Assembly: GCA_013289685.1 (NCBI GenBank)
Contig: JABCZL010000003.1
Location: 62,001-126,000, forward strand
DNA length: 64,000 bases
DNA from: Acidobacteriota bacterium
GTDB lineage: Bacteria > Acidobacteriota > Terriglobia > Terriglobales > Acidobacteriaceae
Direction of reading: 5' to 3'
Shown here: positions 1 to 8,196 of the stretch, piece after piece
Position numbering within the stretch: position 1 is the first letter of the stretch
Layout: every line of letters starts with the position of its first letter
Notes under the pieces: generated by a model
Databases searched by the model: none
What the model saw: only the letters and a program-made list of their open reading frames with translations
Told to the model about the DNA's origin: nothing
Translations under genes and position numbers: made by a program

Positions 1-13
1 GAAAGACAACTGG

Positions 14-1255
14 TTGGCATCGACGAACAATTCGCATACGCCGTCCCGGGGGCGGTGGATTTGGCTTGCGTTCGCGCTGCTGGCTGTCCTGGCGGTCCTG
101 TACTCCTATTTCCGCCAGACTCCTGTGAAAGTACGCGCGGTCGCCGTTGAACGAGGGCCCATCCGCAGCTTGGTTTCCACCAACGGAAAGATTGAGCCCA
201 TTCAAAATTTCGAGGCCCACGCTCCCATCGCGACCACGGTAAAACGCCTGCTGGTCAAAGAGGGCGACCACGTGCGCAAGGGGCAGCTGCTGCTGCAACT
301 CGACGACGCCGATATTCGCACCCAAGCCGCCCGCGCCCGGGCTCAGGTCAAGGCGGCACAAGCCAATCAGTCCGCCCTCACGCACGAAGGGACACAAGAA
401 GAAGTGCTGACGTTGAATGCGGAACTGGTCAAGGCCCGCGGCGCTCGCGATGTCGCCCAACACAAACTCGATGCGCTTCGCCGCCTGCAGCAGGATGGCG
501 CGGCCTCGCCGGGTGAGATTCGACAGGCGGAAGACGCGCTGCAAAGCGCTCAGGCTGACGTCACTTTGCTTGAGCAAAAGCAGAAGGATCGTTACTCCAA
601 ACCGGAAGCGGCGCGCATCGAAGCCCAGACCGCAGAAGCACAAGCCGCCTACGACGCCGCCGAAGACGCGCTGCTCAAGTCCAGCAGGCGTGCTCCCTTC
701 GATGGCATCGTCTATTCCCTTCCCGTCAAGCAAGGGGCCTTTGTACAGGCGGGCGACTTGCTCTTGCAGGAAGCCGACCTTTCGCGGGTGCGGGTGCGCG
801 CCTTCGTCGACGAACCGGATGTAGGCCGTCTGCAGGCCGGACAAAAAGTTGAGATTACCTGGGACGCGATTCCCGGCCGCATCTGGACCGGCACCGTCGA
901 CACGGTGCCTTCGACCGTCCGGTTGCGCCTCTCCAGAAATGTCGGCGAGACCACGTGCGTGGTCGACAACAAAGATCTACGCCTGCTGCCCGACGTTAAT
1001 GTTGGCGTCACCATCGTGGTTGCCGAGCACAGCAACGTCCTGACCCTGCAACGCGACGCTCTGCGCATCGATGAGAGCAAGCCCTACGTATACCGCATCG
1101 TCGACAACCACCTGAAGCGCCAGACTATTGAGTTTTCCTTGCAGAACCTGACTCGCGTCGAGATCACCTCCGGCCTGTCCGAAGGCGACTTGGTCGCCTT
1201 ACCAGCGGAGGACAAGCCACTCTTCGAGGGCGCAGCCGTCAAGCTGGTTCCTTAG
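14..1255 (+). CDS. HlyD-family periplasmic adaptor of an efflux pump
   Basis: Periplasmic adaptor (membrane-fusion protein) linking an inner-membrane transporter to an outer-membrane channel; 413 residues, usual for the family. Visible in order: a hydrophobic anchor at about residues 15-33, a first lipoyl half at about 60-100, a long Ala/Gln/Glu-rich helical hairpin at about 105-220, the second lipoyl half with the typical APFDG motif near 228-232, then a beta-barrel and membrane-proximal C-terminus. It starts at TTG 14 close to the window edge, so a slightly earlier start cannot be excluded. A TPR protein and a TolC-like channel follow on the same strand. The inner-membrane transporter is not in view and is probably upstream (inference). 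Confidence 0.9.
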   Translation: MASTNNSHTPSRGRWIWLAFALLAVLAVLYSYFRQTPVKVRAVAVERGPIRSLVSTNGKIEPIQNFEAHAPIATTVKRLLVKEGDHVRKGQLLLQLDDADIRTQAARARAQVKAAQANQSALTHEGTQEEVLTLNAELVKARGARDVAQHKLDALRRLQQDGAASPGEIRQAEDALQSAQADVTLLEQKQKDRYSKPEAARIEAQTAEAQAAYDAAEDALLKSSRRAPFDGIVYSLPVKQGAFVQAGDLLLQEADLSRVRVRAFVDEPDVGRLQAGQKVEITWDAIPGRIWTGTVDTVPSTVRLRLSRNVGETTCVVDNKDLRLLPDVNVGVTIVVAEHSNVLTLQRDALRIDESKPYVYRIVDNHLKRQTIEFSLQNLTRVEITSGLSEGDLVALPAEDKPLFEGAAVKLVP

Positions 1256-1299
1256 GTTTTTGGAGGCGCACGAATTCCGCAAGATGTGGACTCCACAAC

Positions 1300-2256
1300 A
1301 TGCGATTTAGAACCCTTGCCTCGCTCGGTCTTTGTTCCCTGCTCCTGCAGTCGGCGTATGCGGCCACGTCTCCCAAAGAACTGCTCGCGGCCGGTCGTGT
1401 CGATGAGACCATTCAAACCCTGGAGCGGCAGCTGACCGGCGCCACGCCCGACGCCGAAGCCTACAATCTGCTTTGCCGCGCCTATTTCATGATCGACGAG
1501 TGGGACCGCGGCATCGCGGCTTGCGAACGCGCGCGCAACCTCGACCCTCAGAACAGCCTTTATCATCTTTGGTTGGGCCGCATCTATGGCGAGAAGGCCG
1601 ACCGCGCTGGATTTCTTTCCGCGGCCGGGCTAGCAAAAAAAGTCCGCGTCGAGTTCGAACGCGCCGTTGAACTCGACCCCAGGAATGTGGAAGCCCGTGT
1701 CGACCTGGCGGAGTTCTATTTCTCGGCCCCCGGCATCGTCGGAGGAGGCAAGGACAAAGCCCGCGCTCAGGCGGAGGCGGTGGCGGCCTTCAATCCCGCC
1801 GTGGCCCACTACATTTCCGGGCGGATCGCGGAGAGCGAGAAAAACAGCGCAGCCGCCGAGCGCGAGTTCCGGGCCGCCATCGAAGCCAGTCATAGAGCCC
1901 ACGCCTGGCTGCACCTGGCCCAGTTCCTGGCTCATGCGAATCGTCTCGACGAAATGCAACAGGCGCTCCGCACCATGGAGTCCAGCCCGGTCGACCGCCC
2001 GGAAGCGCTCATGGACGGCGCCAGCCTTTTGCTGCACACGGGGCGCGAATATCCCATGGCGGTGCGGCTGCTGCGCCGCTATCTCTCGAATGGCCCCGTC
2101 GAGGAAGGCCCGGCTTTCAAAGCGCACGATCTGCTTGGCCAACTCCTCGAAAAGCAAGGCGACCCTCGGGCTGCCGCCGACGAATACCGCGCCGCCCTGG
2201 CTCTGTCTCATACCTACGCCCGAGCTCGGGAACATCTGAAGCAGGTTGACCATTGA
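1300..2256 (+). CDS. secreted TPR-repeat protein
   Basis: 318 residues. An N-terminal signal peptide (about 1-22, ending near AYA) precedes several tetratricopeptide repeats through the whole length, for example the W-G-A-x-A-R-x-L-D-P pattern near residues 70-80 and a final repeat near 275-305. TPR arrays are protein-binding scaffolds, and no catalytic motif is visible. It lies 44 bases after the adaptor gene and before the TolC-like gene, so it is probably co-transcribed and may assist assembly or cargo handling of that pump (inference). ATG 1300 is chosen because it begins the signal peptide. Confidence 0.8.
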   Translation: MRFRTLASLGLCSLLLQSAYAATSPKELLAAGRVDETIQTLERQLTGATPDAEAYNLLCRAYFMIDEWDRGIAACERARNLDPQNSLYHLWLGRIYGEKADRAGFLSAAGLAKKVRVEFERAVELDPRNVEARVDLAEFYFSAPGIVGGGKDKARAQAEAVAAFNPAVAHYISGRIAESEKNSAAAEREFRAAIEASHRAHAWLHLAQFLAHANRLDEMQQALRTMESSPVDRPEALMDGASLLLHTGREYPMAVRLLRRYLSNGPVEEGPAFKAHDLLGQLLEKQGDPRAAADEYRAALALSHTYARAREHLKQVDH

Positions 2257-2426
2257 GTCCGTTGCGAAAAGATGGCAACTGGCGCTTTTCGAGACCTGTG
2301 GATTCTACCGGAACTCCACTCACGATCCGTTGGAAAGCCGCTCCGTCGGTCCTGCTGGGCATTTAGAATTTCGCTGACATCCCATGGTTCATGAAATCAT
2401 TTCCAGATCACTCTGAAAGGGACGCA

Positions 2427-3782
2427 ATGAAAACTTCGGGCCTTGGTGCGAACACCGCAAAGTGGATTCTGGCAGTCGTGTTACTTCCCTGCTCGCTGTT
2501 GGCCGAACCCGTCCCTCTCAAACGCGTGGTGGAGCTTGCCCTGTCTCACGCCACCGGGACGGCCATCGCCGCGGCCGATGTGGCGTACGCATCCGCAAAC
2601 TATGAAGAGCTCCGCAACCATTACATCCCTCAACTGACTACCGGAGCCGGTCTCGGGTACTCCTATGGATTTCCCCTCGCCCTGGAGGGATCCGCGCCGT
2701 CACTGTTCACGGTCAATGCACAATCTGCGCTGCTCAATCCCGCATTGCGCGATTTCCTGCGCGCAGCTAAAGCCGATTCCGCGGTAGCCGCTCTGAAAAC
2801 CAAAGACCAGCGCAACCAGATCATTCAAGACGCTGTGCTGAGTTACGCCGAGCTCGCTAAATGGGAACAGCGCCTGACCCGCCTCCAGGAAACCGAGGAA
2901 GCGGCCAACAAGCTGCAGGCTGCGGTCGCTGAGCGCGTCAAAGAAGGCATTGACAGCGAGGTCGAGGGCACACGGGCCCGCCTCTCTGCCGCTCGCGTCC
3001 GCCTGCGCATCGCCGAGGCACGAGGAGCGGCCGACGTGCTGCGCGAGCACCTTTCCAAACTCACGGGGCTTGCTGCCGCGGATATTCAAACCGACCCTGA
3101 CTCGATCCCCGCTCCCCCAGCCGCGCCCGCGAACGAAGACGCGGCAAAAGATGCCGCCGCTTCCAATCCGTCGGTGGAAGCTGCCGTCGAACACGCTCGC
3201 GCCCAGTACCTACGCGCCCAGGGAGAACACAGATCCCTCTGGCCCAGCATCGATTTCGCCGCGCAATACGCCTTGCTCTCAAAGTTCAACAACTTTCAGA
3301 ACTATTACATCCCGTCTCGACCTTGCACTACGGCGCTGGGCACCTTCCTGTGCGTGACCAGCGGTTTCCAGCAGAACAACGCAACCATCGGCGTCAGCAT
3401 CCGATTCCCTATCTTCAACGCCCCGCAGCGATCCCGCGCCCACGCTGCCGATGCAGACGCCCTGAAAGCGACTAAACAGGCGGAAGCCGCGCGCAATCAG
3501 GTTTCGGAACAGACCTTGCGATTGCAGCGCTCGGTGGCCCAGATGCAAGCCGCCCGCGACGTGGCCCAACTGGAATTCGAAATCGCCGAGAAGGATCTGA
3601 CTGCCGTTCAGACCCGCATGGACGCGGGCAGCGCCACGCTGCACGATCTGGATGAAGCCCGATCGCAGGCCAGCGAACGATTCATCGCCCTACAGGACGT
3701 TGTCTTCGAACTCGAGCGCAGCCAGATCGGCGTCCTGCGCTCCACCGGAGGCCTGGAGAAATGGGTCCTCGGCACGCCTTAG
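2427..3782 (+). CDS. TolC-family outer-membrane efflux channel
   Basis: Outer-membrane channel of the tripartite pump. ATG 2427 is preferred over an in-frame ATG at 2391 because it has a GAAAGGGA ribosome site 5 bases upstream and opens directly into a signal peptide ending at LLAEP. The mature part shows the two-fold OEP pattern: Ala/Arg/Glu-rich coiled-coil helices at about 100-215 and again at about 330-440, each preceded by a strand-rich segment. About 450 residues is normal for TolC homologues. It is the last gene of the adaptor-TPR-channel set. Confidence 0.9.
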   Translation: MKTSGLGANTAKWILAVVLLPCSLLAEPVPLKRVVELALSHATGTAIAAADVAYASANYEELRNHYIPQLTTGAGLGYSYGFPLALEGSAPSLFTVNAQSALLNPALRDFLRAAKADSAVAALKTKDQRNQIIQDAVLSYAELAKWEQRLTRLQETEEAANKLQAAVAERVKEGIDSEVEGTRARLSAARVRLRIAEARGAADVLREHLSKLTGLAAADIQTDPDSIPAPPAAPANEDAAKDAAASNPSVEAAVEHARAQYLRAQGEHRSLWPSIDFAAQYALLSKFNNFQNYYIPSRPCTTALGTFLCVTSGFQQNNATIGVSIRFPIFNAPQRSRAHAADADALKATKQAEAARNQVSEQTLRLQRSVAQMQAARDVAQLEFEIAEKDLTAVQTRMDAGSATLHDLDEARSQASERFIALQDVVFELERSQIGVLRSTGGLEKWVLGTP

Positions 3783-4079
3783 AAGTTTGAGGAAAACTCG
3801 CCTTCGGTTCATATCTTGATTGGTTCCTGTCTTGAAAGGTTCTCGTCGCGCAAGGCTCTTGTCTTGAAAGGCCGCGGCTTCAAGCCGCGCCGTAAGTGGT
3901 TCCGACCCGAAAACCGGCTTCACAGTTTGCTGAAAAACTCGGATTTGTCGGTGCTACCCGTGGAAGAGCGGCCCTTTAGGGCCGCGTAAGCCGTTGAAAA
4001 TTAATCTGGGCTTCAGCCCTCGTCATCGTTTTTCGGCGACCGACTGAGTTTTTCAGCATACTCTTCAGCCCCTGCGGGA
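3783..4079. repeat. intergenic stretch with short palindromes
   Basis: No gene is visible in these 297 bases. They hold a short palindrome built on GGCTTCAAGCC at about 3875-3892 and a copy of the AAGAGCGGCCC family at 3963-3991 (arms GCGGCCC/GGGCCGC around a TTTA loop). That family recurs at 24587-24619 and 49508-49540. The convergent genes on either side suggest the palindromes could also act as transcription-end or mRNA-stability structures. Confidence 0.6.
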
Positions 4080-4400
4080 CTACAACTTCCCGCGCAACGT
4101 CTTGACCATCAGCCGAATCGCTTTCTCGTTGCGCCGGTACCAGCGCCACTGCCCCTTCTTGGTCGCCTCGACCAGCCCCGCCTTCGTCAGAATGGCCATG
4201 TGATGAGAAATAGTCGGCTGCGACAGGCGGACGCGCTCTTCCACGTCCCCCGCGCACAGGCAATGGCCGGTCGCGCCAATTTTCTGCCCCGAAGCCTTAG
4301 CCTCGGCCTCGCCTTCCTTCAGAGCTTGCAGGATTCGGCGCCGCGTGGGATCGGCAATGGCGTGCAGAGCGCGGTCCAGGGATGCTTCTGTGGACGACAT
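4080..4400 (-). CDS. ArsR-family winged-helix repressor
   Basis: About 106 residues from ATG 4400; an in-frame earlier start at 4439 would add a non-family leader. An ArsR-type winged helix is visible: the DPTRRRIL start helix, the recognition helix RLSQPTISHHMAIL (about 58-71), then the wing KKGQWRWYRRN. A Cys-Leu-Cys pair at residues 47 and 49 sits just before the recognition helices, where arsenic/metal sensors of the family (ELCVCDL type) carry their thiols. It is therefore a plausible thiol/metalloid-responsive repressor, though the target is unknown. No resistance gene is adjacent. Confidence 0.8.
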   Translation of the reverse strand: MSSTEASLDRALHAIADPTRRRILQALKEGEAEAKASGQKIGATGHCLCAGDVEERVRLSQPTISHHMAILTKAGLVEATKKGQWRWYRRNEKAIRLMVKTLRGKL

Positions 4401-4498
4401 GACTGAGTTAGGAATAGCGCGAAAATCGACGGGTGTCAATGTAGGAAATCAGGGCAGACTCTTGCGCATGATTCGTCTCTTCCGGAATCGTGTTCGCC

Positions 4499-5110
4499 CT
4501 ACTTCTTCAGAATCGGGCTGTACCCATCAGCGACTAACCGCGTGCGCATGGCCTCGGCGTCTTTGATGTCTGAGAACGGCCCCACCTGCACGCGAAACAG
4601 CTTGTCGGTCGGGACCGCGGCCGCTACAAACGCCGGATATTCCTTCTTCTTAAGCGCATCCACCAGCGAGTCGGCGTCTTCCTGTTTGCTGACCGCGGCC
4701 ACCTGCACGAAATATCCCGCCGTAGGCATGGTCAACGGTGGGTCAGAAGTGTTGTCGGTAGCAGGAGTTTGCGCCGGAGTTGCGTTCGCGGAGGCAGGAG
4801 CCGCGGCCGCAGCAGCCGTGTCCGTTTTCGCGTCGGCCGTGGGCGTCAACTGAGGATTGGCGTCTTTCTGCTCCACCGACTTATAGAACGTCATTTGCGG
4901 AGCAGCACCGGATGCACCGCTCGCCTTGTTCGTTCCCGGCGATACAGGCGGCGTAATGGCAGCGCTCGCCGTGGTGATCGCCGAATCCGATTTTCGTCCG
5001 AGCGAATACCCCAGCGCGAAAAAGAGCGCGCAGATGCCGACCAGTCCGAAGAACATGACCAGCAGCTTGCCCGTTCCCAGTGTAATTTCCGTGTCTTGTG
5101 ACGAAGCCAT
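4499..5110 (-). CDS. SPOR-domain membrane protein
   Basis: 203 residues from ATG 5110, with AGGAG 8 bases upstream. A single membrane helix at about 15-38 is followed by a Pro/Ala/Thr-rich periplasmic linker of about 85 residues and a C-terminal SPOR domain (about 128-203, beginning GYFVQVAAV and containing FRVQVGPF). SPOR domains bind glycan strands stripped of stem peptides, as in FtsN and DamX, so a role in division or cell-wall remodelling is likely. It lies 48 bases downstream of the slipin gene on the same strand. Confidence 0.85.
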   Translation of the reverse strand: MASSQDTEITLGTGKLLVMFFGLVGICALFFALGYSLGRKSDSAITTASAAITPPVSPGTNKASGASGAAPQMTFYKSVEQKDANPQLTPTADAKTDTAAAAAAPASANATPAQTPATDNTSDPPLTMPTAGYFVQVAAVSKQEDADSLVDALKKKEYPAFVAAAVPTDKLFRVQVGPFSDIKDAEAMRTRLVADGYSPILKK

Positions 5111-5158
5111 AGTTCCACTCCTGGCAATATGCGGCGCGCCTCTTGCCCGGTTGTTTTT

Positions 5159-5950
5159 CTACGCTGACTTCTTTGCTGGCGCGTCTCCGCTTCCGAGCAG
5201 CTTCTGCAATCCCGAGAAAAAGTCCACCGGTACCGGGAAGATCACCGTCGTATTTTTCTCCACGCCGATTTCGGTCAGAGTCTGCAAGTAGCGCAGCTGC
5301 ACGCTGACCGGCTCGGTCGCCAGCAGGTGGGCCGCATCCACCAGCCTCTGCGCCGCCGAGAACTCGCCCTCGGCGTGAATAATCTTCGACCGCTTCTCGC
5401 GCTCAGCCTCGGCCTGCTTGGCCATGGCGCGGAGCATCGACTCCGGCATGTCGACCTGCTTGACCTCGACGTTGGTGACCTTTACGCCCCACGGCGAAGT
5501 GTGGGTGTCGAGAATACTCTGCAACCGCAGATTGATTTTTTCCCGGTGCGACAGCAGTTCGTCCAGTTCTTGCTCGCCCAGTACCGACCGCAGCGTGGTC
5601 TGCGCGAATTGCGAAGTCTGATAGACGTAGTTCGAAACCTCGACCACCGCCTTATTCGGATCGATCACTCGCAAAAAGATGACCGCGTTCACTTTCAGCG
5701 TGACGTTGTCGCGGGTGATGATGTCCTGCGGCGGAACTTCGAGCGCCTCCTGCCGCAGCGACACGCGCACGATGCGGTCAATCGGCGCGAACACGAAGGC
5801 CACACCAGGGCCTTTAGCGTTGGATAGCAGACGGCCCAAACGAAAAATTACTCCGCGCTCGTACTCCGCCAGAATCTTGATGGAACTGAGAAGGTATATA
5901 ACGATAATTACGGCGAAAACAGTACCCACTCCGCCAACCATTTCAAACAT
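5159..5950 (-). CDS. slipin / SPFH-domain membrane protein
   Basis: SPFH (band 7) protein of the slipin type, about 263 residues. ATG 5950 is chosen because a strong GGAGG lies 7 bases upstream and the protein then opens with a membrane hairpin (about 5-25) followed by YERGVIFRLGR, the family signature. The reading frame stays open upstream, but that part is out of character. The C-terminus has the typical Ala/Glu-rich helix (MLRAMAKQAEAEREKRSK) and the EFSAAQRL segment. Slipins form membrane-associated oligomers. Bacterial ones often sit beside a NfeD-like protein, but none is seen here. Confidence 0.9.
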   Translation of the reverse strand: MFEMVGGVGTVFAVIIVIYLLSSIKILAEYERGVIFRLGRLLSNAKGPGVAFVFAPIDRIVRVSLRQEALEVPPQDIITRDNVTLKVNAVIFLRVIDPNKAVVEVSNYVYQTSQFAQTTLRSVLGEQELDELLSHREKINLRLQSILDTHTSPWGVKVTNVEVKQVDMPESMLRAMAKQAEAEREKRSKIIHAEGEFSAAQRLVDAAHLLATEPVSVQLRYLQTLTEIGVEKNTTVIFPVPVDFFSGLQKLLGSGDAPAKKSA

Positions 5951-6093
5951 AGCTGCCTCCAGGCAAGAAGCGCCATAAACGCTCCTACCGCGGATTGTAT
6001 AGCAGTCAGAAGAAGGCGGCTTGCAAATCGCGAGGATGACCGTTGCTTGGCTTGATGCGCCACAGCGAGGCAGCCAGGCACTGAACACAACCA

Positions 6094-6462
6094 TCAACTC
6101 CGGTCGGGATCGATTCCCTGGTCCATCCAGATCCACAGCACCCGGGCCATCCAGGTCAGGACCGGCGCGAAAGGCAGAAACAGCACGACGCCCCCCGCCA
6201 CACTCTTCAGCAAAGGCCACCGGAGCACTTCCCACACCAGCGCCGTGAGCACAGCCAGAGTGCCCACGCCCAGTCCGTAGCCGATATACATCGCGCCCAG
6301 GAAGTACCCGTCCTCGCGCTCAAACTTCAACCCGCACGCCGGACACCGCTCGTACATCCCGGGAAACCGCCACACCGATTTGCGAAAGATTTTCCCCGTG
6401 CGGCACCGCGGACAAAGCGCGCCCAGAATTCCCCGCATCGCAGACACTCCGGCCCGCTGCAT
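6094..6462 (-). CDS. DUF983 family membrane protein
   Basis: 122 residues. Two CxxC pairs (CPRC at about 17-20 and CPAC at about 40-43) form a zinc-ribbon-like head. Two membrane helices follow (about 53-75 and 83-110), the DUF983 layout. Function is unknown in the family. The start could also be the in-frame ATG at 6438, which begins MRGILGALCPRC. It is transcribed towards the slipin gene but separated from it by about 143 bases. Confidence 0.75.
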   Translation of the reverse strand: MQRAGVSAMRGILGALCPRCRTGKIFRKSVWRFPGMYERCPACGLKFEREDGYFLGAMYIGYGLGVGTLAVLTALVWEVLRWPLLKSVAGGVVLFLPFAPVLTWMARVLWIWMDQGIDPDRS

Positions 6463-6529
6463 GGACGAGAGTTTAACAGCCGCAGAAAGAGTACTAGCTG
6501 GATTTGAATCCCAGAGTGTTCGGAAGTTG

Positions 6530-6643
6530 GCGTCATCCCGACCGGAGCCGCTTTTCAGGCGGAGGGAGGGATCTCATAGCCACGAATCAGCAAGTGGAAG
6601 ATCCCTCAGTCGGCTGAAAAGCGCCAGCTTTCGGGATGACAGG
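6530..6643. repeat. imperfect inverted repeat with GGATGAC-type ends
   Basis: The stretch begins CGTCATCCCGACCGGAGCC and ends with a mirrored GGCGCTTTTC...GGGATGAC form, giving two outward ends around a GGAGGGAGGGATCTC core. Related sequences (CCTGAAA-GCGGCTCCGCTCAGGATGAC) occur at 24661-24704 and 39774-39816. It fits a dispersed non-coding repeat, not a gene. Confidence 0.5.
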
Positions 6644-6668
6644 CGGCGATTAGCCTCCCGCTCCGCCG

Positions 6669-7400
6669 CTACTGCGTCGCCTTCGCCACCTGAATCCGGC
6701 TCGCGTCCACCGTAATCGCCCGCTGGATCTCCATCTCCAGCGAAGTCCCCACCTCCAGCTTCACATCCGGACCGTGCTTAAGCAGCGCCCACGCGACTCC
6801 GCCCGCGATCCCCAGCAGGCCACCGTACTGCGCGCCGCTCCAGCCCCCAGCCGCCGCCCCGGCGATACCTCCGACCGTGCCTCCAACTGCCGCGCCTTTG
6901 GCGGCATCCTCGACCCTCTTGCCGGTATCCTTGTCGGCCTGGATCGTCCCTTCTTTATCCTTCACGCTGTTACTGTCGGCCCCAGGCGTGTTCTCCACCG
7001 ACGCCGGCAGCATCACGGTGTATCCGCTCGGATAAATCATCGAAGTAAAATGAATCAGGAGTTCCGCGCGCTTTTTCGACCGGCCCGGATGCTCGGTGTG
7101 CATAATCTTTCCCTGGATGTAAGTTCCCTCCGGCACCAGAATGCGATCGTTCACCACAAACGGAAACGCCGTCGCGGCATACACCGCATCGCCTTCGCGC
7201 GCATTCTTGGTCGAGATGGCCTGCTTCAGCAGCAGCGGAATCTTGGTGCCGGCCGGAATGACCGTCGCGTTCGGGTCCGGAGCCGCGTCATTTGCCTGCG
7301 CGGGAGCAGCTTGCGTTGCGGCGTCAGCCGGCTTCGCCGTATCCGGCGCCTGTGCCCACGCCATCCCTGAAACCAGCAACAAGGCTAATAGAACTCGCAT
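6669..7400 (-). CDS. secreted glycine-zipper protein, function unknown
   Basis: 243 residues from ATG 7400, with GGGAGG 7 bases upstream. A signal peptide (1-16, cleaved near AWA-QA) is followed by an Ala/Pro-rich segment and a conserved-looking core beginning VIPAGTKIPLLLKQAIST, which reads like a beta-rich domain handling envelope targets. Next is a glycine-zipper segment (about 168-205, repeated GxxxG/AxxxG) that may insert in a membrane. I do not recognise a named family. The start of the core resembles the TIPAGTxIPLxL stretch of some TrbI/VirB10-like proteins, but no other secretion genes are present. Confidence 0.7.
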   Translation of the reverse strand: MRVLLALLLVSGMAWAQAPDTAKPADAATQAAPAQANDAAPDPNATVIPAGTKIPLLLKQAISTKNAREGDAVYAATAFPFVVNDRILVPEGTYIQGKIMHTEHPGRSKKRAELLIHFTSMIYPSGYTVMLPASVENTPGADSNSVKDKEGTIQADKDTGKRVEDAAKGAAVGGTVGGIAGAAAGGWSGAQYGGLLGIAGGVAWALLKHGPDVKLEVGTSLEMEIQRAITVDASRIQVAKATQ

Positions 7401-7571
7401 TCAACACCTCCCGAGGCGACGCTCGCCTCAAGCGTTAACGCCAAGATTACCACGCTTAAGCCGCTAGGATGCAGCCTGGATTCCAAGCGCTGCCCGAGCC
7501 TCCTAATCTTGCCTCCCCGCATCCAACGGCCTATTATCGAGCCGGTCCCGAAGACGCGAAGGAGCCACTTC

Positions 7572-8153
7572 ATGCGTGTATCTGGCATTCACAATCGTCT
7601 GTTGCTGGTTCTCCTGTCTCTCTTCCTCAGTAGTTCGTTTCTGTCCGCGCAAGACCAAGATCAGCGTCGGGCGGCCAAGCGTCAGGAAACTCCTCTTAGG
7701 GTCGTCGCCAGCTTCCCGTACCACAAGTGGCTCGACGAAGACGTCCGCTACATCATCACCGACCAGGAGCGCTCCGACTTCCTCAACCTCACGACTGACG
7801 ATCAACGCGACAAGTTCGTCGAGGCGTTCTGGGAAAGCCGCAACCCGACGCCGGGCTCGCAGGAGAACACATTTAAGGAAGAGCACTACCGGCGCATCGC
7901 CTACACCAATCAACATTTCGCTTTCCGCGTTCCGGGATACAAGACTGATCGCGGGCACTACTACATCGTGTACGGTCCGCCGGACTCGGTCGAGCGCAAT
8001 CTCAGAAGTTCGCGACCGTCCGAGGTTTGGCACTATGCCAACGTCTATGGAGTTGGAAAGGACGTCGTGCTGCGCTTCGTCGACACATGTCAATGCGGCG
8101 ACTATCGGCTGACGGAGAATCACTCGGGGACGCCCGTGGAGGATCCTCATTGA
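7572..8153 (+). CDS. GWxTD-domain secreted protein
   Basis: About 193 residues from ATG 7572, chosen for the AAGGAG site 8 bases upstream and the signal peptide it opens (ending near FLSAQ). The mature protein has the pattern of the GWxTD domain seen in many Acidobacteriota: KWLDEDVRYIITDQER, then FVEAFWESRNPTPG, and later KTDRGHYYIVYGPPDSVE. Function is unknown. It is shorter than most relatives, ending soon after the domain. The gene is divergent from the glycine-zipper gene, leaving about 170 bases for promoters. Confidence 0.8.
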   Translation: MRVSGIHNRLLLVLLSLFLSSSFLSAQDQDQRRAAKRQETPLRVVASFPYHKWLDEDVRYIITDQERSDFLNLTTDDQRDKFVEAFWESRNPTPGSQENTFKEEHYRRIAYTNQHFAFRVPGYKTDRGHYYIVYGPPDSVERNLRSSRPSEVWHYANVYGVGKDVVLRFVDTCQCGDYRLTENHSGTPVEDPH

Positions 8154-8196
8154 TCGACGGTAACCAGTCGAAAGCGAAGTCGCAGGGTTGCTGCTG

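Noticed and set aside
5951..6235. Upstream extension of the slipin gene by about 95 codons
   Set aside because: No membrane or SPFH pattern, it overlaps the DUF983 gene, and a strong GGAGG sits at the internal ATG 5950.
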